Assembly: GCA_016187945.1 (NCBI GenBank)
Contig: JACPIT010000005.1
Span: forward strand, 372,001 to 436,000
From: Opitutia bacterium
GTDB taxonomy: Bacteria; Verrucomicrobiota; Verrucomicrobiia; Opitutales; Opitutaceae
Direction: 5' to 3'
Length of the DNA stretch: 64,000 nt
Each line of letters opens with the position of its first letter. Position 1 is the stretch's first letter. The notes beneath the pieces were generated by a model that saw only the letters and a program-made list of their open reading frames with translations, was not told the origin of the DNA and did not search any database. The position numbers were made by a program, and so were the translations under genes. Below, one piece after another: positions 43,301-51,308 of the stretch.

Positions 43301-46234
43301 TCAGAATTTGTAGTCGAACTCGAGGCGGTAGGTGCGTGGCGCGGCGTAGAGCAGGCCGTAGAGCTTCCGATCGTCCGTGAGGTTATCGATGTTCATCTGC
43401 ACCGCGGCGTCATGATCGTAGAGCTTGAACGCATAGCGGGCCATCGCGTTGTAGGCGTAGCGAGACGGCGTCTTGAGGACGACGATGTTGCCGTTCTTGT
43501 CGGTGATGCGCTGGCCGCCACCGTGAGTGATGCCGGACTGATATTCGCGCGGGGACTCGAAGGTGCCGCCGAGGCCGAAGCTCCAGCCCTTCATGACGCC
43601 GTCCTTGAACTGGTAGTTGGCCCAGACGGACGCTTGGTGTTCGGGCGTGTCGTCCTGTTTCTCGCCGTAGCCGAAGCCGATGCCGGACCACGAGGAGGAA
43701 TCATACGGGCTCTTGTAGGCGACGTTGAGCGGCTTGCCGGTCAGACCCCAGTCGGTGTTGGGGAAATACCAGACGGCCCACTTGTCGGCCGCATTGCCAT
43801 ACTTCGCGAAATCGCCGGCGGAGGTGATGATCTTCTCCATGTGAGTATAGCTGGCGATGATCTGGAGGTTGTTCGTCGGCGAGAAGACGATGTCAGCCTG
43901 CCAGCCTTTGCCTTGGTCTGAGCCGATCACGTATTCGTTGCCCTGCGGGCTCGAGGCACGGTCGTTCCAGGCGTTGTTCGTTTCGGAGTCGTAGTTGTAG
44001 AGCCAGCCCGGCCAGCTCATCCCGTGGGCCTTCGTGAAGTCGAAGATGGCATTCAGGAAGTCGGCACCGGTGGTTTTGGAGGCGTTGACATACCAGTTGG
44101 AGTTACCATCGACGGTCTTCTGGTAGATGGCGCCTGCGGCGACGCCGGCGTTCCACTGGGAGATGCTGGCGTCGTTGGCGCCGTTCGTCCAAGTCGGGCC
44201 ACCGACGGAGGTCGGACGAAACTCGTTAACCTGATAAACGATGTCCTTGCTCGCGTTGAAGTTTTTGTAGTTCGAGGTCGGGGCCCACCAGTAGAAGAAG
44301 GGCGTGCCGGAGCGGTTGATCTTGAAGGACGAAACCGAGCCGGAGATGCGGCCGTCCCAGAGGTCGAACTTCACGCCGAATTCCTTCGAGCGCGCGATAA
44401 CGGCGCCGATGGGATTGCCGTTCGTGTCGACATAGCCGTTGAAGTTGGGCTGCACGCCTTCGGCTTTCAGAGCGAAGAGCGAGATCTGCTTCGTGACTTC
44501 GAGGCTGACGCCGCGCTGGTAGGTGCGGACCTTCGCCTTGGGGCTGCGAACCTGACTGACGGAATTGCCGACGCGATTGTGTGTGTAGACGTAGTTGTCG
44601 CTCAGGTCGTCGCGGCCGCCGAGAATGACGAGGACGCGGTCTTGGATGAACTTGCCCGAGTAGACGAGGTAGGTCGATTGATCCCAGGCCTTGTTCTTGT
44701 TGTAGGTGCGGGCGACCATCGCAGCGTCGGCAGAGCCATCGCCCTGCTTGCCGAAGGTGATCGGGGACGTGTCGAGCGGGCTCTTGTAGTTGCGGACGTT
44801 GTCGGCGGTGCTGCGACCGTCGGACATGTTGTTCTGCTTTTCCTCGGAGTGACCGAGGAGGACGGAGTGGGTGTTCGCGAACCACTTGCTGTTCTCGAAG
44901 AATTTTTCTTTCCAGCTCAGCTCGGCGCGGAACTGGTCGTGAGAATTTTCGGCGACGCTGTCGTTCCAGCCGTATTGAAGGACGACGTCGTTGACGGTGC
45001 CGTTGACGACGTTGAGGTTCGAGTCGCCGTTGATCTTGTCGAGGCCGGCGGTGCCGAAGTTGACGGTCTTGCGGAGGCTGGCGGGGCCGACGCCGGTGTT
45101 GAGGTTCGCGTAGACGTCGCGGGAATCGAACTTCACCTTGCTGTAGTTGTAGCCGGCGAGGAAGTGGAGGCTCTCGAAAATCTTTTGATCGACCTGGAGG
45201 CGCAGGTTGCTGGCCTTCGTCTTGACGAATGTGTCCTCGCCGCTCCAACGGAACGTGTAGGGATCGGTGCCGGGCACGGTGTAGAAATCGGCGTGCTCGC
45301 CTTGGTCGCCGCCGCTGACTCCGGTCATGGCGCGGACGCGCTGGAAGCCGACGCCCTTGTCGGTCTGCTTGCCGTATTCGTAGTCGATGGTGACCTCGGT
45401 GGTCTTCGTCGGCCGGAACGCGAAGGCTGGCGAGATGAAGGTGTGGTTGGAGTTGTAGTATTGCGTGTGATTATCGCGGTCCTCGAACGCGCCAGTGACG
45501 CGATAATTGAAGTCCCACGTTTTGCTGACGGGCCCGGTGGTATCGAGCGTCACGCGCTTGAGGCCGTAGCTCCCCATCGTGAGGGCCACTTCGGAGGCCT
45601 GCTTGGCCTGCGGAACTTTCGGGATGTAATTAACGATGCCGCCGAATTCGCCGATGCCGTAGAGCAGGGCGGTGGGGCCGAACGCGACTTCGACACGGCC
45701 GATGTTGATCGAGTCCGTCGAGTTCTGGCGGCGGAAGCCGTCGCGCAACACCGCGTCCGTGACGTAGCCGCGGATTTTGTAGGAGGTGGCGGTCTTGTTG
45801 GCGGTCGCGCCCTCGGGGTTGTTGACGCCGCCGGGGCCTTGGTAAGCGCCACCGGGCGTGCCGAGGTCGTTTTGCGACTGTAGCTGGATGGCGGAAGTGA
45901 ACGAAAGCGCCTTGCGGAGGTCGTTCGCGCCGGTGTCGCGCACGAATTTTTCCGTGATGACCGAGATGGGCATCGGCAGATCCTTGATCGCTTCGTTCAA
46001 GCGCGTGCCCGTGGTGGCGTTGGTGGCTTTGTAGCCGTTGTCCTTGTCCGTGGTCACCTTGAACGGCGACATTACGTAGGTTGACTCGCCATTATCTTTG
46101 GCGTCCGCAGAGCCCGCCGGGGCGGGATCGGTAGCAGCGCCGGTGGACTGCGCTGCGGCGTAGGTGGGGAACAGCCCCAAGGCAGAGCTGGCCATAAGTC
46201 CGGCGCAAAGCACGGAACGATGGGTGGGGATCAT
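43301..46234 (-). CDS. TonB-dependent receptor 2 of the beta-glucan locus
   Basis: A 977-residue outer-membrane receptor and paralogue of receptor 1. It has a signal peptide (cleavage near AAAQ), a TYVMSPFKVTTDKDNGYKAT extension, plug signatures (IKDLPMPISVITEKFVRDTG, VEVAFGPTALLYGIGEFGGI) and a barrel ending RLEFDYKF. ATG 46234 is the signal-peptide start. The plug is closely similar to receptor 1, and the barrel is much more divergent, suggesting different ligand chain lengths or linkages. It is divergent from LacI regulator 2. Confidence 0.92.
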   Translation of the reverse strand: MIPTHRSVLCAGLMASSALGLFPTYAAAQSTGAATDPAPAGSADAKDNGESTYVMSPFKVTTDKDNGYKATNATTGTRLNEAIKDLPMPISVITEKFVRDTGANDLRKALSFTSAIQLQSQNDLGTPGGAYQGPGGVNNPEGATANKTATSYKIRGYVTDAVLRDGFRRQNSTDSINIGRVEVAFGPTALLYGIGEFGGIVNYIPKVPQAKQASEVALTMGSYGLKRVTLDTTGPVSKTWDFNYRVTGAFEDRDNHTQYYNSNHTFISPAFAFRPTKTTEVTIDYEYGKQTDKGVGFQRVRAMTGVSGGDQGEHADFYTVPGTDPYTFRWSGEDTFVKTKASNLRLQVDQKIFESLHFLAGYNYSKVKFDSRDVYANLNTGVGPASLRKTVNFGTAGLDKINGDSNLNVVNGTVNDVVLQYGWNDSVAENSHDQFRAELSWKEKFFENSKWFANTHSVLLGHSEEKQNNMSDGRSTADNVRNYKSPLDTSPITFGKQGDGSADAAMVARTYNKNKAWDQSTYLVYSGKFIQDRVLVILGGRDDLSDNYVYTHNRVGNSVSQVRSPKAKVRTYQRGVSLEVTKQISLFALKAEGVQPNFNGYVDTNGNPIGAVIARSKEFGVKFDLWDGRISGSVSSFKINRSGTPFFYWWAPTSNYKNFNASKDIVYQVNEFRPTSVGGPTWTNGANDASISQWNAGVAAGAIYQKTVDGNSNWYVNASKTTGADFLNAIFDFTKAHGMSWPGWLYNYDSETNNAWNDRASSPQGNEYVIGSDQGKGWQADIVFSPTNNLQIIASYTHMEKIITSAGDFAKYGNAADKWAVWYFPNTDWGLTGKPLNVAYKSPYDSSSWSGIGFGYGEKQDDTPEHQASVWANYQFKDGVMKGWSFGLGGTFESPREYQSGITHGGGQRITDKNGNIVVLKTPSRYAYNAMARYAFKLYDHDAAVQMNIDNLTDDRKLYGLLYAAPRTYRLEFDYKF

Positions 46235-46653
46235 TTGGGTAGACGGTTGGGTTTTGCTGCCCTTCTCATCGGCCACGCGCGAGCCACGGGGGGAACGGGG
46301 TTCACGCGGAACCAATGGGGAGCGAAGGGGGTGAAGGGTTTTGCCGAAAGCGGGCCGGAGCTCGCCGTTCGATGGACGAAAGCGTCGCGTTTTGCGCACG
46401 CTCATGTCAACGCGTTTGTGCATTGGCTGTTGCACGCTAACTGAGCCGTTTTGTGCTAAATCAAATCGTTGAAAGACAATCTAAAGCATCGATCCAATGC
46501 AATTAGGCTCGGCGAAAATTTCTGCCATTGTTTCATTTGTTGCATGGATAATTGCTTGCTTCCTTGTGCGCTATTCGTAGCAACAGCGCTCGCGTGCGCG
46601 CGATAGCTGTTTCGTGCCCTCGCACTGTTTCCCCACCCCCGCGGCAGCCAGTC
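46235..46653. promoter_or_regulatory. Divergent control region, locus 2
   Basis: A 419-bp gap, AT-richer from about 46400 to 46570. It lacks the perfect TGTGCACA palindrome of locus 1 but contains several TTGTGC half-sites (near 46416, 46452 and 46564) and TTGCGCAC/TTGCAC variants (46394, 46431). The recognition helices of the two LacI proteins are almost identical, so these may be degenerate or half operators. Promoter boxes are not clear. Confidence 0.55.
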
Positions 46654-47709
46654 ATGGCTCAGATCAACCAAAACCTCATCGCCAAGCGCCTGAACATCTC
46701 TCGCGCGACGGTCTCGCGCAGTCTCGCCAATCACCCGGCGATCAGCTCCGAGACGCGCGCGAAGGTGCACAGCATGGCTGAGGAGATGGGCTATCGCATC
46801 AGCCTCGGGCGCATGTCGCGCCGCCATGCGAAGGGCGCGAAGCGCCTCACGGTCGGCGTCCTCATCGGCATCCCGGCCGAGAATGTCGTAATGGCGACGT
46901 TCCCGCACATTCTTAAAGGCATTCGCGATCGCGCGGAGGTCGAGCGCATCAAGGTAGACATCTATTACCAGCCGCCCGGCGACTTCCATCCCGAGAGCAA
47001 TCGCAACCCGCTCTTCCGCCACCTGCGCGATGCCGACTGGCGCGGGGCATTGCTCATTTATCCGTTCGCCGAGGCCGCCGTCGAAGCGATCTCGCGCCGC
47101 ATCTCGACCGTCGCCGTCCTCGAAAGCTACAGCTACCCAGGCATCGACATCATCGACACCGACGACGCTTCGGGCGTGCTCGGGCTCGTCGAATGCCTGC
47201 GCGCCGCCGGACACTCGAAAATCGGATTTCTCTCCTGGCTCTATCCGATCGGCGGCCACTGGGTCGCGCGGCGCTTCAGCGGCTACGTCGAGGCGCTCTA
47301 CTTGCACGGACTCGAGTTCAACCCGGACTGGGTGATCAACGTGCACAAAAAAGGTCCGCAGCTCAAAACCAACGAGGTCTCCGATCTCGTCGCGCATCAC
47401 GTGAAAAACTCCGGCGTCACCGCCTGGGTCTGCGCCGCCGACCACCAGGCCTACCCGGTCATCAGCGATCTGCGCGCGCGCGGCATTCGCGTGCCCGAAG
47501 ACTGCTCCATCACCGGCTTCGACGGTCTCGAGCCGCCGCCGGGCCTGCCGCGCGCCACGTCGATGCGCGTGCCGCACGAGCACATCGGCGCCTCCGCGCT
47601 GAACCGCCTGATCAACCGGCTCGAGCACCCTTCTTCCCCCCGCCGCAAAATCTTCGTCGAGGCCGATCTGGTCCAAGGCGAAACCATCGCGCCCGCGCGC
47701 ACCCTTTAG
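46654..47709 (+). CDS. LacI-family regulator 2
   Basis: A 351-residue paralogue of regulator 1. The helix-turn-helix reads LIAKRLNISRATVSRSLANH. The sensor domain keeps VKVDIYYQPPGDFHPE-like and AWVCAADHQAYPVISDL segments. ATG 46654 is preferred. The TAG stop overlaps the GTG start of the following 1161-residue enzyme by one base (TAGTG), so regulator and enzyme share a transcript. It lies opposite TonB receptor 2 and probably controls both directions. Confidence 0.93.
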   Translation: MAQINQNLIAKRLNISRATVSRSLANHPAISSETRAKVHSMAEEMGYRISLGRMSRRHAKGAKRLTVGVLIGIPAENVVMATFPHILKGIRDRAEVERIKVDIYYQPPGDFHPESNRNPLFRHLRDADWRGALLIYPFAEAAVEAISRRISTVAVLESYSYPGIDIIDTDDASGVLGLVECLRAAGHSKIGFLSWLYPIGGHWVARRFSGYVEALYLHGLEFNPDWVINVHKKGPQLKTNEVSDLVAHHVKNSGVTAWVCAADHQAYPVISDLRARGIRVPEDCSITGFDGLEPPPGLPRATSMRVPHEHIGASALNRLINRLEHPSSPRRKIFVEADLVQGETIAPARTL

Positions 47710-50700
47710 TGAACGTCTCTTCGCCCGTCTCCCCCGCCTCGCGAATTTCCCCTCGCCCCGCTCCCTCAAACGCGACGCCCACCGGCTCGCTCGTCGACAT
47801 CTTCGGCGGTCGCTACCATCGCATCGCGCACAGCGACCGCCTGGCGCCGTTCTTCATGAACGTCGTCAGCTCGTCCGATCTCTGGCTCTTCGTCGCCAGC
47901 AACGGCGGACTCACCGCCGGCCGCAGCGACGCCGAGCAATCGCTCTTTCCCTACCAGACCGTCGATCGCATCTACGACAGCGCCGGCGTCAGCGGCCCGG
48001 TCACGGCGCTCTGGGTCGCCACCGCGCGCGGCCTCGTGCTCTGGCGGCCCTTCGCGCCTGCCACCGCCGCGGGCGCCGCCGTCACGCGCACGCTCTACAA
48101 GAGCGTCGAAGGCGATCGCCTCTGGTTCGAGGAAACCAACACCGAACTCGGTCTCGTCTTCCGCTACGGTTGGTCCTCCGCGGAAAATCACGGCCTGCTC
48201 CGCCGCTGCGAACTCGAGAACCTCACCGGCGAGCAAATCTCCGTCCGCCTCGTCGACGGCCTGCGCAACATTCTCCCGTCCGGCGTCTCGCTCCGCCTGC
48301 AAAACGTCAGCTCGTGCCTGACCGACGCCTACAAGACCGCCGAGTTCTTCCCCGAGTCCAACCTCGGCGTGTTCTCGCTCGCCGCCGCGATCGTCGATCG
48401 CGCCATCGCGCTCGAATCTCTCCGCGCCAGCATCGTCTGGTCCGACGGCCTGCCGAAGCCGACCGTGCTCCTCTCCGACGCACAACTCGGCGCCTTCCTC
48501 GAAGGCGGCGCGCTCACGCCCGAGTCGCATCGCCGCGGCGTTCGCTGCAGCTACCTGCTCGCGAGCGAATTCATCGTCCCCGCGAAGACGACCACGCGCT
48601 GGATGTTCGGCGCCGACATCGGCCTCACGCAAAGCGACGTCGCCGCGCGCCGCGCCCTTGCACGCAGCGGACAACTCCGCGCCGCCGCCGTGGCCGACGC
48701 CGATGCGTCCACCGCGAAACTCCGCCAACTCGTCGCCGCCGCCGACGGTTTCCAGCGCGGCGCCGACGACACCACGACGACGCACCACTTCACCAACGTC
48801 CTCTTCAACATCATGCGCGGCGGCGTCTTCGCCGAGGGCCACGCGATCCCGACGGGCGACTTCGCCGCCGTCGTCGCGCGCCGCAACCGCGCCGCTGCCC
48901 AGCGCCACGCCGCGCTGCTCGCGAGTTTGCCGGCGACGCTCACGCGTGCCGAGTTGCTTGCCCACGCGCGCGCCACCGGCGACGCCGACCTCGCGCGTCT
49001 CGCCGAGGAATACCTGCCGCTCACCTTCAGCCGCCGCCACGGCGACCCGAGCCGCCCGTGGAATAAATTCAAAATCCGCGTGCGCGACGAGAAAGGCCAG
49101 CGCGTCCTCGCCCACGAAGGCAACTGGCGCGACATCTTCCAAAACTGGGAGGCGCTCTGCGTCAGCTACCCCGAGTTCATCGACTCCGCCGTCGCGAAAT
49201 TCCTCAGCGCGTCCACCGCCGACGGCTACAATCCCTACCGCGTCACGCACACCGGCATCGACTGGGAGACGCCCGACCACGAAGATCCGTGGGCGTCGAT
49301 CGGCTACTGGGGCGACCACCAGGTCATCTATCTTCAAAAACTTCTCGAGTGGTCCGGCCGCTATCATCCCGGCCGTCTGCACGCCGCTCTGCGCGAAGCG
49401 CGCTACGCCTACGCGAACGTTCCCTACCGCCTCGCCAACTACGCCGACACCCGCCGCGACCCGCGCGTCACGATCCAGTTCGAGAGCGAAAAACACCGCG
49501 CCATCGTCGCGCGCGAAGCCGAAGCCGGCACCGACGCGCGCCTGATCGCGGGCGCCGACGGCCGCGTGCTGCACGTCAATCTCACCGAAAAACTCCTGCT
49601 GCTCGCGCTCACGCGGATGACGAACTTCGTCGCCGGCGGCGGCATCTGGATGAACACCCAGCGCCCCGAGTGGAACGACGCCAACAACGCCCTCGTCGGC
49701 TACGGCGTGTCGTTCGTCACGCTCGCCTACCTGCGCCGCATGCTCGCGCACGTGCAGGGCGAGCTGTTGTCTGCACTCGGCAGCGAGTCGGTCGCGATCT
49801 CGTCGCGCGTGCTCGACCTGCTCCGCGGCGTCCACGCTGCACTCGATGCGCACCGGGCGATGCTCGCTTCGCCCGCGATCGCTCCCGCGCAACGCCGCTC
49901 GCTCCTCGATGCGCTCGCGACTGCCGGCTCGGATTATCGCGAAGCCGTCTATCGCTCCGGCTTCGGTGCCGCGCAGTCGGTCACGCCGCAGCAACTCGCC
50001 GCCACGCTCGCGCTGGCGCTCGAGTTCGTCGACCACACGCTGCGCAACGGACTCCGCGCCGACGGTCTCTACCAGTCTTACAGCCGCCTCGAATTCACCG
50101 AGTCGCCCGCCGGCCTCGAGGTCCACGAACTCTACCCGATGCTCGAGGGCCAGGTCGCGGTGCTCAGCTCCGGCCTGCTCGCGCCCGCCGAAGTCGTGCG
50201 CCTGCTCCGCGTGCTGCGCGACAGTCCGCTCCACCGTGCCGACCAGCGCAGCTACCTGCTCTATCCGGATCGGCAGCTCGCCGGGTTCCTCGCGCGCAAC
50301 ACGATTCCGCCCGAGGCCGTCGCTTCCTCGCCGTTGCTCAACGCGCTGCTCGCCGCCGGCGACGATCGCGTGGTCGTGCGCGACGCCGTGGGCGCGCACC
50401 GTTTCCAGGCCGATCTCGCCAACGCCGACGCGCTCCGCGAGCGCCTCGCCCAACTCGCGCGCGAGCCGCGCTGGAGCGAACTCGTGCGCGCACACGGCGC
50501 GGCCGCCGAGGAGGTTTACGAACAGGTGTTCCACCACCGCGCCTTCACCGGGCGCAGCGGCAGCATGTTCGGCTACGAAGGCCTCGGCTGCATCTACTGG
50601 CACATGGTCGCGAAACTCCTGCTCGCCGTGCAGGAGAATCTCGTCGCTGCCGAAGCGCAGCACGCGCCCGAGGCGTCGGCATTGCGCGAGTGCTACTACG

Positions 50701-51194
50701 AGATTCGCGCCGGCCTCGGTTTCAACAAGACGCCCGCGGAATACGGCGCGTTTCCGACCGATCCTTACTCGCACACGCCCGGTCACAGCGGCGCGCAACA
50801 ACCCGGCATGACCGGCCAGGTGAAAGAGGAAGTGCTCACGCGTTGGGGCGAACTCGGCGTGCGGGTCGAGGGCGGCGCGCTGGCGTTCCGGCCGACGTTC
50901 CTGCGCGCGGCGGAGTTCACCGTCGCGCCGGCGACGCTGCGCGTGCCGGCCGGCGACGGGCGGGAGCAGAGCGTCGCGATCCCCGCGCGCGCCCTCGCCT
51001 TCACTTTCTGCGGCGTGCCTGTGATCTACCAACTCACTCGCGGCGCCGCGCGCGTGCGCTGGACCGATGCCGCCGACGCGCACGAACTCGCCGGCACCGC
51101 ACTCGACGCCGCGGCCAGCGCCGCACTCTTCGCGCGCACCGGTCGCGTAACGCGCATCGAGGTCGAACTCGGCGACGAGTTCCGCCCGCTGTGA
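47709..51194 (+). CDS. Large putative glycoside phosphorylase or hydrolase with GH94-like motif
   Basis: A 1161-residue protein without a signal peptide, so probably cytoplasmic. The middle contains FQNWEALCVSYPEF, GYWGDHQVIYLQKLLEW and TQRPEWNDANNALVG. The last resembles the catalytic DWNDG motif of GH94-type phosphorylases, which puts the candidate catalytic acid at Asp657 in a probable (alpha/alpha)6 barrel. Beta-rich N- and C-terminal parts flank it. It is longer than cellobiose phosphorylase and nearer in size to GH149/GH161 beta-1,3-glucan phosphorylases, but I cannot assign a family. It is fused by a 1-base overlap to LacI 2 and precedes a double GH17 protein, which makes phosphorolysis of imported beta-1,3-gluco-oligosaccharides an attractive inference. 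Confidence 0.75.
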   Translation: MNVSSPVSPASRISPRPAPSNATPTGSLVDIFGGRYHRIAHSDRLAPFFMNVVSSSDLWLFVASNGGLTAGRSDAEQSLFPYQTVDRIYDSAGVSGPVTALWVATARGLVLWRPFAPATAAGAAVTRTLYKSVEGDRLWFEETNTELGLVFRYGWSSAENHGLLRRCELENLTGEQISVRLVDGLRNILPSGVSLRLQNVSSCLTDAYKTAEFFPESNLGVFSLAAAIVDRAIALESLRASIVWSDGLPKPTVLLSDAQLGAFLEGGALTPESHRRGVRCSYLLASEFIVPAKTTTRWMFGADIGLTQSDVAARRALARSGQLRAAAVADADASTAKLRQLVAAADGFQRGADDTTTTHHFTNVLFNIMRGGVFAEGHAIPTGDFAAVVARRNRAAAQRHAALLASLPATLTRAELLAHARATGDADLARLAEEYLPLTFSRRHGDPSRPWNKFKIRVRDEKGQRVLAHEGNWRDIFQNWEALCVSYPEFIDSAVAKFLSASTADGYNPYRVTHTGIDWETPDHEDPWASIGYWGDHQVIYLQKLLEWSGRYHPGRLHAALREARYAYANVPYRLANYADTRRDPRVTIQFESEKHRAIVAREAEAGTDARLIAGADGRVLHVNLTEKLLLLALTRMTNFVAGGGIWMNTQRPEWNDANNALVGYGVSFVTLAYLRRMLAHVQGELLSALGSESVAISSRVLDLLRGVHAALDAHRAMLASPAIAPAQRRSLLDALATAGSDYREAVYRSGFGAAQSVTPQQLAATLALALEFVDHTLRNGLRADGLYQSYSRLEFTESPAGLEVHELYPMLEGQVAVLSSGLLAPAEVVRLLRVLRDSPLHRADQRSYLLYPDRQLAGFLARNTIPPEAVASSPLLNALLAAGDDRVVVRDAVGAHRFQADLANADALRERLAQLAREPRWSELVRAHGAAAEEVYEQVFHHRAFTGRSGSMFGYEGLGCIYWHMVAKLLLAVQENLVAAEAQHAPEASALRECYYEIRAGLGFNKTPAEYGAFPTDPYSHTPGHSGAQQPGMTGQVKEEVLTRWGELGVRVEGGALAFRPTFLRAAEFTVAPATLRVPAGDGREQSVAIPARALAFTFCGVPVIYQLTRGAARVRWTDAADAHELAGTALDAAASAALFARTGRVTRIEVELGDEFRPL

Positions 51195-51308
51195 ACGGCG
51201 ACGATGCGATCGATCGTCACACCTTCGATGACGACGGTTCGAAAGGTGGAGCGCGTTGAGGTCAACGCGCTCCACCTCGGAACGATCGTTACGTCGGATT
51301 TTTCTGCC

